Made by a program: the position numbers and the translations under genes. Under the pieces are notes generated by a model. The model was not told the DNA's origin and ran no database searches. It saw only the letters and a program-made list of their open reading frames with translations. Of a stretch of 64,000 bases of DNA, positions 50,275-61,663 are shown piece by piece (the first letter of the stretch is position 1; every line of letters starts with the position of its first letter). Origin of the DNA: Tetrahymena thermophila SB210 (lineage: Eukaryota; Ciliophora; Oligohymenophorea; Hymenostomatida; Tetrahymenidae); NCBI RefSeq assembly GCF_000189635.1, contig NW_002476554.1:252731-316730 (forward strand), in the 5' to 3' direction.

Positions 50275-53200
50275 ATGGGAAATAATCTTCTCAATGCATG
50301 TAAAAACACTAGCGCACCAACTGATTAAAACGATGGCGACAATGATCAAACTCAAAAAGAGAAACAAGAAAAAAGAAAGCTAGAAAGAAAGAAGAATCAA
50401 AGGAATAAAAGCGACTTTGGTTCAGTGCACGCAGAGGATATTATAGAAAAAAAGGAAATTCCACGGTAGGAGGAATAATCAGATTCTTCGAGCTAGCAAA
50501 TGAATGGATTTGATGGACAATCTTACCAAAGCAATGAAATCAACTCAACATATAATTAGGGTTCAGAAAATCATCTTAATAAAATGAGGAAGTCTCAGCA
50601 CAATAAATACTCTAAAAAAAATAGACATATAGTGAATAATTTAGTAAATGGTTAGAATCAGCAAAAAGAGGAGGATAAATTCTCACACTCAGAGAGTGAG
50701 CATCCATCTCCCAAATAAGGTGGAGAAAATGCAGAAAAAGAAGCAGATTCCGTAAATAAAAAATTTGCACACTAAAAATATACAAACAAACAAACATTCA
50801 TTCTTACATGCATATTTATATACATACATACATACATACATACATAAAAACAAACCACAAAGAAATTAATCTTTTGAAAAAGCAAATAATATAAATTACT
50901 AACAAACTAAAGCCTTACTGATAGCATTGTAACATAAAAGTATCTTAAATGTATTAGAGTAAGATACTTTAAAACAAAGCAATTATCTAAACTTAGATTT
51001 TGTGAATAGGCTTTACATTTAATAATAGAAGAGAAATTTAAAATTTATTTGCATTGCTAGTCTAATTTATAGCTTTAAATAACTTACTTTTATTTTAAAA
51101 ATGTGATATAGGTTGAAGAAATAAGATAGTTAAAAAATAACAATGATAAATACTTCACTAAGGAAGATTAAGAATATTATGAAAAAAAATATTACAATGA
51201 AAAAAAAGTACAGCCTCCAAAAGATAAAAATATTAGGTATAATTATTGTTTTTTATCATTTATGGAAGGCTTTTTAAGTTGAAAAATTAATTTAGTTTAA
51301 TCTAATTTTGATATTAAAAAAACAGATGGCAATCAGGCGAAGTTTTGGGTACAGGTTCATTTGGTTAAGTTATACTTGGAATGAATATAGATACAGGAGA
51401 ATTTATGGCTGTCAAATAAGTTCATATAGGCGGTTATAATTAAAAGGATAGATAAGAAGTAAAGTGTTCATTTCCATTTATACATACACTCACTGATTGA
51501 TGCATTATAATTATGAATTTTTAACTAAAAAGAAAATACAATAAATTTAAAGCGAAATAGAAGCTCTGAGGAACTTTTCTGACAAAAATATAGTTAGATA
51601 CATAGGAATCAAAAAAAGCGAGACATCCATTAATATATTCTTGGAGTATGTTCCAGGTATTAATTTAAAAATTTGTAAAGTAGAATAAATAAATAGACAT
51701 ATAAATAGCAATGCATTTTTTATACTTTTAGTTGCAAAAATAAACAAATAAATAGCATAAATGATCAGCTTTGAAAAGCAAATATTAATTATTCTTAAAC
51801 TTTCCACAAAATTACAAGATATGAGTTTAATTTTTATCATAAAAATTTAAAAGGCGGTTCAATCTCATCACTTTTATACAGATATGGAAAATTTAATGAA
51901 ACTCTCATCAGAAAATTTACTTAATAGATACTCAAAGGATTAGAATATCTTCATGCACATGAAATTATTCATAGAGATATAAAGGGTGCTAATGTTTTGG
52001 TAGATAAAGATGGAAATTGCAAATTAGCAGGTTAATTAATATTCATTTATTTATTATGGCATCATCTTTGTTGTCGAAATTTTACTGAAAATTAATCAGT
52101 GCGAACTTCTTATTAAGCAAATAAAAAATAAATAGATAGATAGATCTCAATTTACATTTCTATAAAATTCTACAATTAGTTGACTTTTTTATTTTTGCTA
52201 AATAACTTTGTAATTTATCAAAAGATTTTGGTAGCGCTAAAAAAATTGTGGAAGAAAAGGGGCATAACGATTCAATTAGAGGTACTCCTTATTGGATGGC
52301 TCCTGAAACCATTAAATAATTAGGTTCTGGAAGGTATTAATTTTATTTATACCAATAAATCCTTAAAATCTTAAATTTAAATTTTTATTAACAATTAAAT
52401 GAAATATTATGAAATCAAACATTCTATTTTTAAATCAATCCTAATTAATATTTTAAATAACAATTCAATTCATTCTAATATTTAAAAGTATCAAGCAATT
52501 TTAAATTTAATTTAACATTCGCAAAAAAAAAAAGGTTTGCTGATATATGGAGCATAGGTTGTACTGTGATAGAAATGGCTACAGCAAAACCTCCATGGGC
52601 TGATAAAAGTCCAATCTAGGCAATGTTTTATATAGCAAATGCTTAATAACCTCCACCAATCCCAGAACATCTCTCTCCCGTTTGTAAGGATTTCATCTCT
52701 AAGTGCTTAAAGTATTAAAATCAAATTGAACTTGTTGACTTAACTAAAACTCAATAAATTTTATTTTTATAATTTAGAATAAACCCTAATGATAGATACA
52801 ATGTAAGATAGTTGCTCAATCATCCTTTCATTTTAGGAAAAAGATTAACTCATGTAAGCTAACCAGGTAGACAATTACCACTAATTACAGAAGAAGCTAC
52901 AGTAGACTATCAAACTTCTTCTCCAGATAAAAGAAAAGAATTTTTAACGTAAATATTTATATGATATGCTTATAATTTCAAATAAAGGAAAATACAAAAT
53001 TGAAGAAATAAAGTTATTATTAAAAAAATTAGAAAGTAAAAACTACTAAAATTTATGCCTAATATATCTAAAAATTTCAAAGAGAATTCAATAGCTTAAA
53101 GAAAATCAATCATAATATCGCTTTTTTTTAAAGATTAAATTGTTTAAAAAAAATATCTCAATAGAATTCAATTATTTTATTATTTCAAAATTTCACCATG

Positions 53201-55369
53201 ATAAATAATCTAAACGTTAAATTTATTACAAAATATTATTTTATTAAGAAACTTTTTTTTATTTTTATAAAACATTTTGTTTGTAATTAATTAATTAATT
53301 TCCTTTTGTTTTGAAATGAATTGAATAAATTTTTTAACTGAATAATAAATAGGAGAGGAGAAAGCAGGGGAAATACTTTATTTCATGAAGAGAATAGCAT
53401 GAAAGATACACTAACAGAGAAAACATTAGTATTTAGTGTGAAGACAAAAACTCATAAAAGCTAAAAAAGCAGAAAAAGTATCAGACTTCGTGAAAGTGAT
53501 GGTGAAAATAGTTAAGATAGCATAGATTTAGGAAAATCTAAAAATATGAATAATCCTAGACCATTGAATCCTTAACCTAAAATGATTTAACCTAGGTCTT
53601 CTTAATAATAATAGAATTAGTAGTTTTTATTTATTTAATTAAAAATTTAGTTTTATTTTTTTATAATTTGTAAAATAAATAGCTCAAACAATAAAAATCT
53701 TAATTATTCAGGAGAAAAATTTTCTAATAGCATTGATAAAAATAAAGATAATAATGATAATAGCAGTAAAAGTAGTGATAGTAGCAGAAGTAGCAGCAAT
53801 AGCTCTAATAGTCAAGAAAGGACAAAAAACAACACTTAAATAAGCTACACAGGAACTGATGCTATGCCAATAAGAAAGAAATAAGTAACTCCCTTTAGTC
53901 TAAGTCATAAGCAATCGTCATTAAACTAACAGTAAAGGCAATAACCTTAAAGTCTTTAAATACAATAGCCTAGCGAGTACTCTGGTACTAAGTCAGTCTA
54001 TACATCTGAAATAGACAGAGACAAGAGCTCAATCATTACTAAATAGTAATCTTATACAAGCTAGAACTCTAGTGAAGGTGGAAGACAAAATAATAAGCTT
54101 TTAGAAAATAACTAAAATTAACTTCCCACTAATGGCATTAAGAGTTAAGAAAGAGTTAATTCACCATTTAAAACATAAAACGGCAATGCAAATAATAATC
54201 AATAAAGTAATATTAACAAAAACGGTATGAGCCATTTTTCTAATGGAGTAACCAGCTCAGCCAATAATAACAATGACAACAACAATGATGGAGCAAACTT
54301 GATAAGAAATTATGACTCGAATAGCAGCAATAGCTCTAATAAATAAAATGAGAACAACTAAAAAAAACAAGAGGCTCCTATTTACGTGCAAAACATTGCA
54401 AGCAATAATAATAGTTAAAACCATAATTTAATTTTAACATAAAGCTAATAGTAAATAACTCTTGGCTAAAAATAAGCAGATAGAAAATCATAAAAACTAA
54501 GAGAGTTAAACGATTCTTCTTCATCTTCCTCTTCACGACCAGCAAGCAAGTCTCCTTAACCAAATCAAAATAACCTTCCTAATTTATCTAAAAATTCATA
54601 AAGTAAAAATGCAAGCATTGATAAAAGTGCAATTGAATAAAAAAAATAAGAAGCAGCATAAAAATAGCTAATTTACATTGATTGCTATGACGATGAAGAT
54701 GAAGACGAAGAGGAAGAAGTTTAATTTCACTTTGATTAGACTGCTGTTGATTCAATAATGCGCCACTAAGGCAATTAAAATATCAATAACAATAATACAC
54801 AAACATATACAAATAAAACAAATTCAGAATATAATCGAAATGCAAGAAAAACAGTCGACTCTTAGTAGCAGCCTAGTCAGCTGGTAGATACCACTGCAGA
54901 TTCATTTAACAGAGATAAATTTGGTAAATTACGATTTTCTAAACCAACTTCTCCAAAGCAATTAAATACTTAAGTCTCCGGAACTAACTTCAACAATAAT
55001 AGCTTTGATCAAATAGCTATCGATAATAAAACTGTAATAACAGACAACACTAATAAAAATAAAATAGGATCATTAAAATAAGAACAAGTTAAAGAATATA
55101 GTAAATATTTTGGGTAGGGGTAAAGAAGTAGGAATGACGATTACAAAACAAGTTCTATCGACTAGCACATAATAAACTAGTACATGTAATAAAAATAAAA
55201 TAGCCACAACAACGAAAACAATAACAATAATAACAACAATTCTCCCTACAATGACTTGACCAGGCATATTGATTCTATTAATATTGATGATTACTCTGAA
55301 TCTCAATTTGAAAGTTATAACTCTAAGGAAGCAAGATCAAAATAAAATATTATAACCAAAAATTATTGA
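50275..55369 (+). CDS. STE11/MAPKKK-type protein kinase with long Ser/Asn/Gln tail
   Basis: Ten exons: 50275-50751, 51112-51236, 51326-51463, 51553-51656, 51854-52030, 52225-52333, 52535-52711, 52778-52948, 53353-53619, 53683-55369 (3,432 nt, 1,143 residues). TGA directly precedes the ATG, fixing the start, MGNNLL, an N-myristoylation motif. The kinase domain spans ~203-470: Gly loop GTGSFGQV, AVKQV Lys, [14 protein letters not shown] catalytic loop near 320, DFG near 340, [29 protein letters not shown] and [16 protein letters not shown]. All catalytic residues are present. The sequence is most like NPK1/ANP and MEKK MAP kinase kinase kinases, so it should phosphorylate a MAPKK; the target is unknown. 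The ~670-residue tail is disordered ([14 protein letters not shown] runs) with an acidic [10 protein letters not shown] cluster. Donor GTGTTC at 51464 is non-typical. Confidence 0.9.
50821..50846. repeat. TACA/CATA tetranucleotide repeat in intron 1 of the kinase gene
   Basis: About six uninterrupted TACA units at the start of the first intron (50752-51111). Confidence 0.85.
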
Positions 55370-56652
55370 TTCACAACGATTAATTAATTTTCTTATTAAA
55401 ATATTTGTAGAAAAAACGTAAATAAAATAAAATAAAAATTAAATTAAATTAAAACAAACAGTAAATTAAAAAAAAAGCAACCCAGAAAACAAAACAAAAA
55501 TAAATGATTTAAAGAAGAACCATCAAATTTTATTAAAAAAAGTACTTTAAATTCTATAAAAATATAGATAATCACTACCTACTTACTATTTATCGATCCA
55601 AAAAACTATATCATTCAACAAAAAACACAATTAAATTTATCAATAAATAAATAAATAAATAAATATATCTTATTTTTCAAAATACTTCTCCATCAATCAA
55701 TCAATAAATAAATAAAAAAATATTGCTATATTTATGTTTATAACATCCAAATATATTTATAAATCTATTCAATGTTAATAAGAAGCTTATCAAAAATAAT
55801 ACTTGCTTGTTTGTTTATTTACATTCAGTTTAATTAATTTCAATATTATTGACTGTCTATGTAACTCATCAATCAATCAATCCAAATAATTAAATTAAAG
55901 AATATTCCTTCCTCAGTTTATTTATCTGTTTGTTATCAGTTTATTTCAATATTTATCATTTGTCAACTTTTATGCTTGCTTTGTTTAATCTTTTTACTAA
56001 GTAAATTGATTTGAGTTATTGAATATTTAAATATTTTTAAAAACTTTATTTGAATTTGAAAGCACACTTTTAAATTAAATTTAATTAATTAAAAAAATTA
56101 TTAATTTTAAATTATTGTGTTAATTTTAAATTTTTGAAAATATTTCTTTCCTTCTTTTATTAAAATTATGTATGGACTCATTACAGGTTCAACTTTGACA
56201 TTTTTTTTGAGTAATTCTTTACTTCCAAATTTATTAAAATTCAAAGTTAATTTCATAAATTTAGGCGCTATTACCACTATTTTTTCAAAATTTAGCGCTT
56301 AGTTATAATTAATTAGATTAAAATTTAAAGCTAAAGTTTATTTAATATCAAAATTAAGCTTATTTTAAATACCTCTACTTTATGCGGAATATTGCACTTC
56401 TCTCTAAATGATAAATACTAAATTTTAACTAAATTACACTTTAAAAAATACATTTGTTTACTGAATCTAGGCATAGAAAGTTAAATGTGTATAAAAAACA
56501 AGAACTAATTTATTTGTTACCATTTTTATTTGATTTAAGCCTGTCACACTATATATAAAAAAGCTGATTTGTTAAATTGATCAGAAAAGCAAATCTGATA
56601 TTAATCAATAATTTATTATACATAACAAATTAATAAGTCTAGTTAATTAAAA
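55370..56652. other. Intergenic spacer with AAAT and ATCA repeats
   Basis: Contains AAAT repeats near 55643-55663 and ATCA/AAAT repeats near 55692-55713. No gene, RNA or element recognised. Confidence 0.5.
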
Positions 56653-57943
56653 ATGGATAATAAAGCAATTAAAAGTAAATATTTTATAGTAGATTACACG
56701 ATAAAGGCACCAAGGAAACCGTTTATTTAGCCTTTAAAACATTTTAAATTAATGAATGATAGAGCTTACTAAAATAAAATTAAATAAGAAGAGCTAGATT
56801 ATATTGAATCTCTTCAGGATTATTATAATAATTTAGAAGAATTTTATTTGGCGCAACTCTAAAAATACATTTTAAACAAAGAAAAGTACAAAGTGCTAAA
56901 CAGTATTAAAGAGTTTGATTTTAGTTAAATTATAGAAAACAACTGTTTTTGGTTACAAACGAATAGTAACAAAGAAGGATAGAATTATATAATGTAGTTT
57001 AAGCATATAAATTGTTATGGTAAGCAAAAGCAGATTAAGCTTAATAATATAAGATTCTAAGAGAATAAAGTTAGAGGATCTTCTTTGAGTTTGAGAATAG
57101 TTAAATTTAATTCTAAAGAGTAAAAGGAATAATTTAGTCTTTTTCACTTCTTTTCCTAAAAGAGCTAACAAAAATTCCAACTAGCAAAAGCAATCAAAAT
57201 ATAAAAAAGTAAATAAAAAAATTGCGTTTTAATCGCATAAAAACTTAATAATAATATCAAATTTAATTTAAATTATTTTTAAAAACATAGATATCCAAAA
57301 TCAAAAATTTATTACTCCTGAGTAGAGTTGTTCTTCATTTGAAAATGAAGATATCACATAAGAAGATGATATACAAAGTGAGGAAAGGCAAATGACTCCT
57401 TAGTTCTTTAATTAACACTAAATTTAAGACGATGACATAGAATTTTATGATTCAACAACAACAATTTTTGACTCATCAAACAAAAAAAGACACAATCCAT
57501 CAAGCAAAAGAGATCTTTAAAAAAATTGTAAATTAAAAACTAATTTTAGAGATTAAAATATTAATTTAAAAAAAAAGAAAAATAGAATATCAATTAGGTT
57601 GAATAAAGATAAGGGAAGAATTTAATTGAAGATAAGAACAATATATAATTAAATAATAATAAAGAAGTAATAATGATTCTAGATGACAATGATTAAGATA
57701 AATTAACTGAAATAGAGCAATAGAATAAAAGTTATTTTCAGCTTTAATATAATTCAAAAGCAGATAAGAACTAAACACATTAAAATAGTGAACAAAAAAT
57801 TAGCTTAAAAAAATAAAATATTAATCATGAAGATAATTAAAATGGTTTTTAAAAATGTTTCGAAAAATAATAAATTTTAAGACTTAATTATGTAAAACGA
57901 TAAGACAAATAAAGCAAAGATCAATAAATAAAGCTCATTGAAC

Positions 57944-57974
<31 letters not shown>

Positions 57975-58068
57975 TATGAATAAAATATAATAAAATTGCA
58001 AAAGCAATACAATTAGTTATAGTATATATCATAAAAATGAACCTGCTTTTATAATCATTAATGATTGA
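56653..58068 (+). CDS. Hypothetical Gln/Asn/Lys-rich protein with polyglutamine
   Basis: Three exons: 56653-57208, 57291-57527 and 57578-58068 (1,284 nt, 427 residues). Introns are 82 and 50 nt; both junctions keep phase. No family recognised. Residues 1-185 look folded and mixed helical (DYIESLQDYYNNLEEFYLAQ; EFDFSQIIENNCFWLQ). Residues ~190-265 are acidic and Ser/Thr-rich (NEDITQEDDIQSEE; DDDIEFYDSTTTIFDSSNKK). The C-terminal ~160 residues are Gln/Asn/Lys-rich with a run of ten Gln from 57942, nine of them consecutive TAA codons. No signal peptide or membrane span. Without the second intron the frame would end at TGA 57673, so that intron is needed by the model. It may be nuclear or cytosolic; function unknown. 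Confidence 0.7.
57945..57971 (+). repeat. (TAA)n microsatellite encoding polyglutamine
   Basis: Nine TAA codons in a row, read as Gln in this code, preceded by CAA. In the standard code this would be nine stops. Confidence 0.85.
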
Positions 58069-58494
58069 AAAATTTTTTGTTAAGCTAATTAAGTGAATTT
58101 GTTTGTAGTTTATTAAAATAAATTAACACTCTTGTAATAAGAATATTTAATCCTATAAATTAGATAATAAATAAAATATTTAACTTTTAAATATTTTTTG
58201 ATTTTATATTAATGTAAAAACAATTAAGATTAAATATAATTCATTTATTTATTTATTTTCTTCTAATTTCTATTTATTTTTTCTGAAATAATCGTTAAAT
58301 AGTTTATAATTTTTAAAAAGAGTATTTTTGGTTTTTATTTTTTAATCTTTAAATGAATTATTGGATTTATTTTATAAAAATTTTCATTTGATTTCGAATC
58401 AAATTATGAACAAGTAGAACGCTCTCTAATTTTTGATCTATAAAATTATTAATTTTACAATTTTTTATTTCCTTTTAACTTTATTTAGCTAAAT

Positions 58495-59500
58495 CCAACA
58501 TATATATTTATTACAAAAAAATTATTAATAATTTTGAATAGTGTTTTAAGAGAAATTTTAAATTAATTACAAAATTTATTGAAAAAAGAAGATTTTCTTA
58601 AATTTCATTGATAGAAGATGTAAGTAAGATGAGTCAAATTTCATTTATTGTTTTTTAATTTAAGTAGATATTATAAAAAAGCATGTATTCAATTTAAAAA
58701 TAAATAGAGTATTTGGCACCAAATTTACAAAATTTTTTAGACACACAAACAAACAGCTTTTATTTTTTATAATTGTGTAATCCTAAACAATGATTATAAT
58801 GTAATTACTATGTATGAACCTTAATTACAAATTTATAAGAGCAACTAACTATGATGATTTATACTTTTATAGGTGATGAGATTGATCAATTAATTTTTTA
58901 TATGCTTGAATTATTATTTATTTTTTTAAAAATGTTCTAAAACTAGAGGTAGAATCTTCACTCAATTCAATAAATAAATAAGTTAAGCCTTAAAAAATTA
59001 AGTTTTTCTAACAAAAAATACTTACTTTTTCTGTAAATTTAAAAATAACGAAGCATCTATATGTATGAATATAAGTAAATTTTATTTGTATGCATTTATT
59101 TTATAAAATTCAAATAATTTAAATTTTAAATACTATTTGTCATTTATCTAAATTAAATTTGTATTAAATCGAATTTTTACTGTAATAAGGTCTATAATAC
59201 TAAATAAATGTGTGGATGGGTAGTTAGTTTAGTTGAATTTTTAACTTATTTCATATTTTATTCTTTGAGCGAAATATATCTATCAATAAGTCTCTTTTTT
59301 CAAAAAAAAATTTGAAAATTATGAAAATTGAAATAGAAAAGAAGTAAATTAATAAAATAAACTAATCAAAAGCTAATAACTCACTATAAATCAGAAAGAA
59401 GCTTACATTCTTATCTCAGTCTAATATTCCTTCCAAATTTTCTTTTTGAAACATAATTAATTTACAAAATGAATTTGTTTTTGATATATAATAGGGTTAG
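58495..59500 (+). repeat. Diverged intergenic tandem repeat, copy A
   Basis: Shares ordered landmarks with 59615-60720: AGAAGATTTTCTT, GATAGAAGATGTAAG, TTTTTATAATTGTGTAAT, TGATGAGATTGATC, TATATGCTTGAATTAT, TTTTGAAACATAATTAATTT and a TAGGGTTAGATT word, each ~1.1-1.2 kb apart. Confidence 0.7.
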
Positions 59501-59614
59501 ATTTTTTGAAATATAAAATTTTTAAAGACTGTCATTCATTTATTAAAATTTTTGAAAATAATACAAAATTTTATTTCGTTTTTCATATCATTTTAAAAAC
59601 TTTATATAATTATA

Positions 59615-60720
59615 TTAAACCTATATATTTATTACAATAAAAATATTAATAATATAGAAAAGTGTTTTAATTATCTTTCTAATTATAATATTTAATCAGA
59701 AGATTTTCAAATTATTACGAAATTTATTTAGTAAAAAAAGAAGATTTTCTTATTGATAGAAGATGTAAGATGTGTCAAATTTTAGTTATTATCTGTTAAT
59801 TTAAAGTAGATATAATAAAAACTTTATTTAATTTTAATATCATCAAATTTACAAGATAATTTAGACAAGCAGACAGTTTTTATTTTTTATAATTGTGTAA
59901 TTTTTAACATCTTTATTACGAATTTCCATGACATTACAATTAAACCAATTAATTCTGATTCTAATTTGATTACTATATTTACGTTAATTACAAGCTTATA
60001 ATAGCACCTATGACGATTTATACTGCTATAGCTGATGAGATTGATCTGAATTTGTTTTTTATATGCTTGAATTATAATTTATATTTTTTAAAATGTTCTA
60101 AAATAATAGCTGGAATCTTCAACTTAGAAAATAAAAAGATAAGATTATAATCTATCTGCTCTCAAAATTTAAATTTTTAATACAAACTCAATTAAATAAA
60201 TAAGTTAAGCAGTAAAAAATTATGTTTTTATAACAAAATATACAGAACAATATTTTTGAAAAATAAGGACTTTGATTTCTCTAAATTTAAAAATAATAAA
60301 GCAAAAAATGTAGATTTATTTTATACTAAATTTTGCTCTAAATACTATTTATCATTTCAATCAAACTTGAATTAAATCCAATTTTTTACTGTTGTTAGAT
60401 CTATAATAATTAAATAAATATATGAATATATTAGTTTAAATTTTAACTGATTTCACGTTTTATTTTTAGAGGAAAATATACCTATCAAGTAAGTCTCTAT
60501 TTTAAAAAAAAAATTTGAAAATTATTGAAATTGAAATAGAAATAGAAAAATAGATTATTGTAAGTAAAATAATATAATAAACTAATCAAAAACTAATAAC
60601 TGACGGACTATAAACCAGAATCTAGCTATTTCACTCTAATATTCCTTCAGAAATTTCTTTTTGAAACATAATTAATTTACAAAACAAATTTGCTTTTGAT
60701 GTATATTAGATAGGGTTAGA
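59615..60720 (+). repeat. Diverged intergenic tandem repeat, copy B
   Basis: Second direct copy of 58495-59500 with the same landmarks in order. Neither copy has a shared long open frame, so this looks like duplication of non-coding DNA or of a decayed element. Confidence 0.7.
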
Positions 60721-61663
60721 TTAGATTAAATATTTGAGTTTTAAAAACTATCATTTTTTTAAACCAAACAACAATTTTTAAAACAAAATATATTTATTTG
60801 CAAACCCCATTAAAAATATTAAATAAATTTTGATAGATAAAAAATAATTTTATTTTAATCTTTTTATTTGTTTATTTGATTTAGTTAATTTAGGCTATAT
60901 ATTCAAAGAATTAATTCAGTTATTTAAGTTAAATAGTAATCTATTCATGCTTATAAATATAATACGAATCAATAATACTTATAATAATTTTTGTTTATGA
61001 TGTAATCTACATTTAGGAATATTACGCAATATAATAAAATAATCAATTTAAAAAAAAAGATTATTTCTCGTCTAATTAATTTCTTTTTTGATTATAAATT
61101 TTGATCTTTTAAATGCTGATTTAAATTTTTACAGCTTTAGGTATTTTTAAAAACAAGTTAGTTTGTGTAAAAATTGTACTTTTCATAGAACTCCTATATG
61201 TAAATACTTCCTGTAATTCATGTCAATCAATAATAGAATATTTATATCTTACCTGCATATTTTGATAAACTTATTAAATGAATTAAATAAATTCAATCAA
61301 TATTTTGCTTTTAAATTTTTAAGTAAAATTCTGTTACTTTTCAAACAAACCTTTTTTTTATTATCTCATTAACAATTTTTGTAGAAAAAACAAACTCCCA
61401 CCGAATGTTCTTATGAATTCTTATAAATCACTTTTGAATAGAAGTAATAGTAAAAAAAATATTTAAATAGTAAAAATACAAAGTATATATTAATAATAGT
61501 ATTAATAAATAAATAAATAAAAAATACTAAATAATTAGAGAAGAATCATTAAAAACCATATTTTAGGTAACTTTGAACATTTTTTCAATTATTTTATCAT
61601 TTTAAATATAGAAAAAGAAAAATAAGTAAATAAATTATATTACTCAGCTCAGTCCTTAATAAT

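Larger units (their letters stand above)
58069..61663. other. Long spacer built around a tandem duplication
   Basis: 3.6 kb with no convincing gene. Most of it is two diverged direct copies of a ~1.1-kb segment (see repeats). The rest is A/T runs. Confidence 0.5.

Noticed and set aside
58845-58890. ATGATGA / GTGATGA words resembling snoRNA C boxes, partly repeated near 60010-60050
   Set aside because: No properly spaced CTGA D box or terminal stem in both copies.
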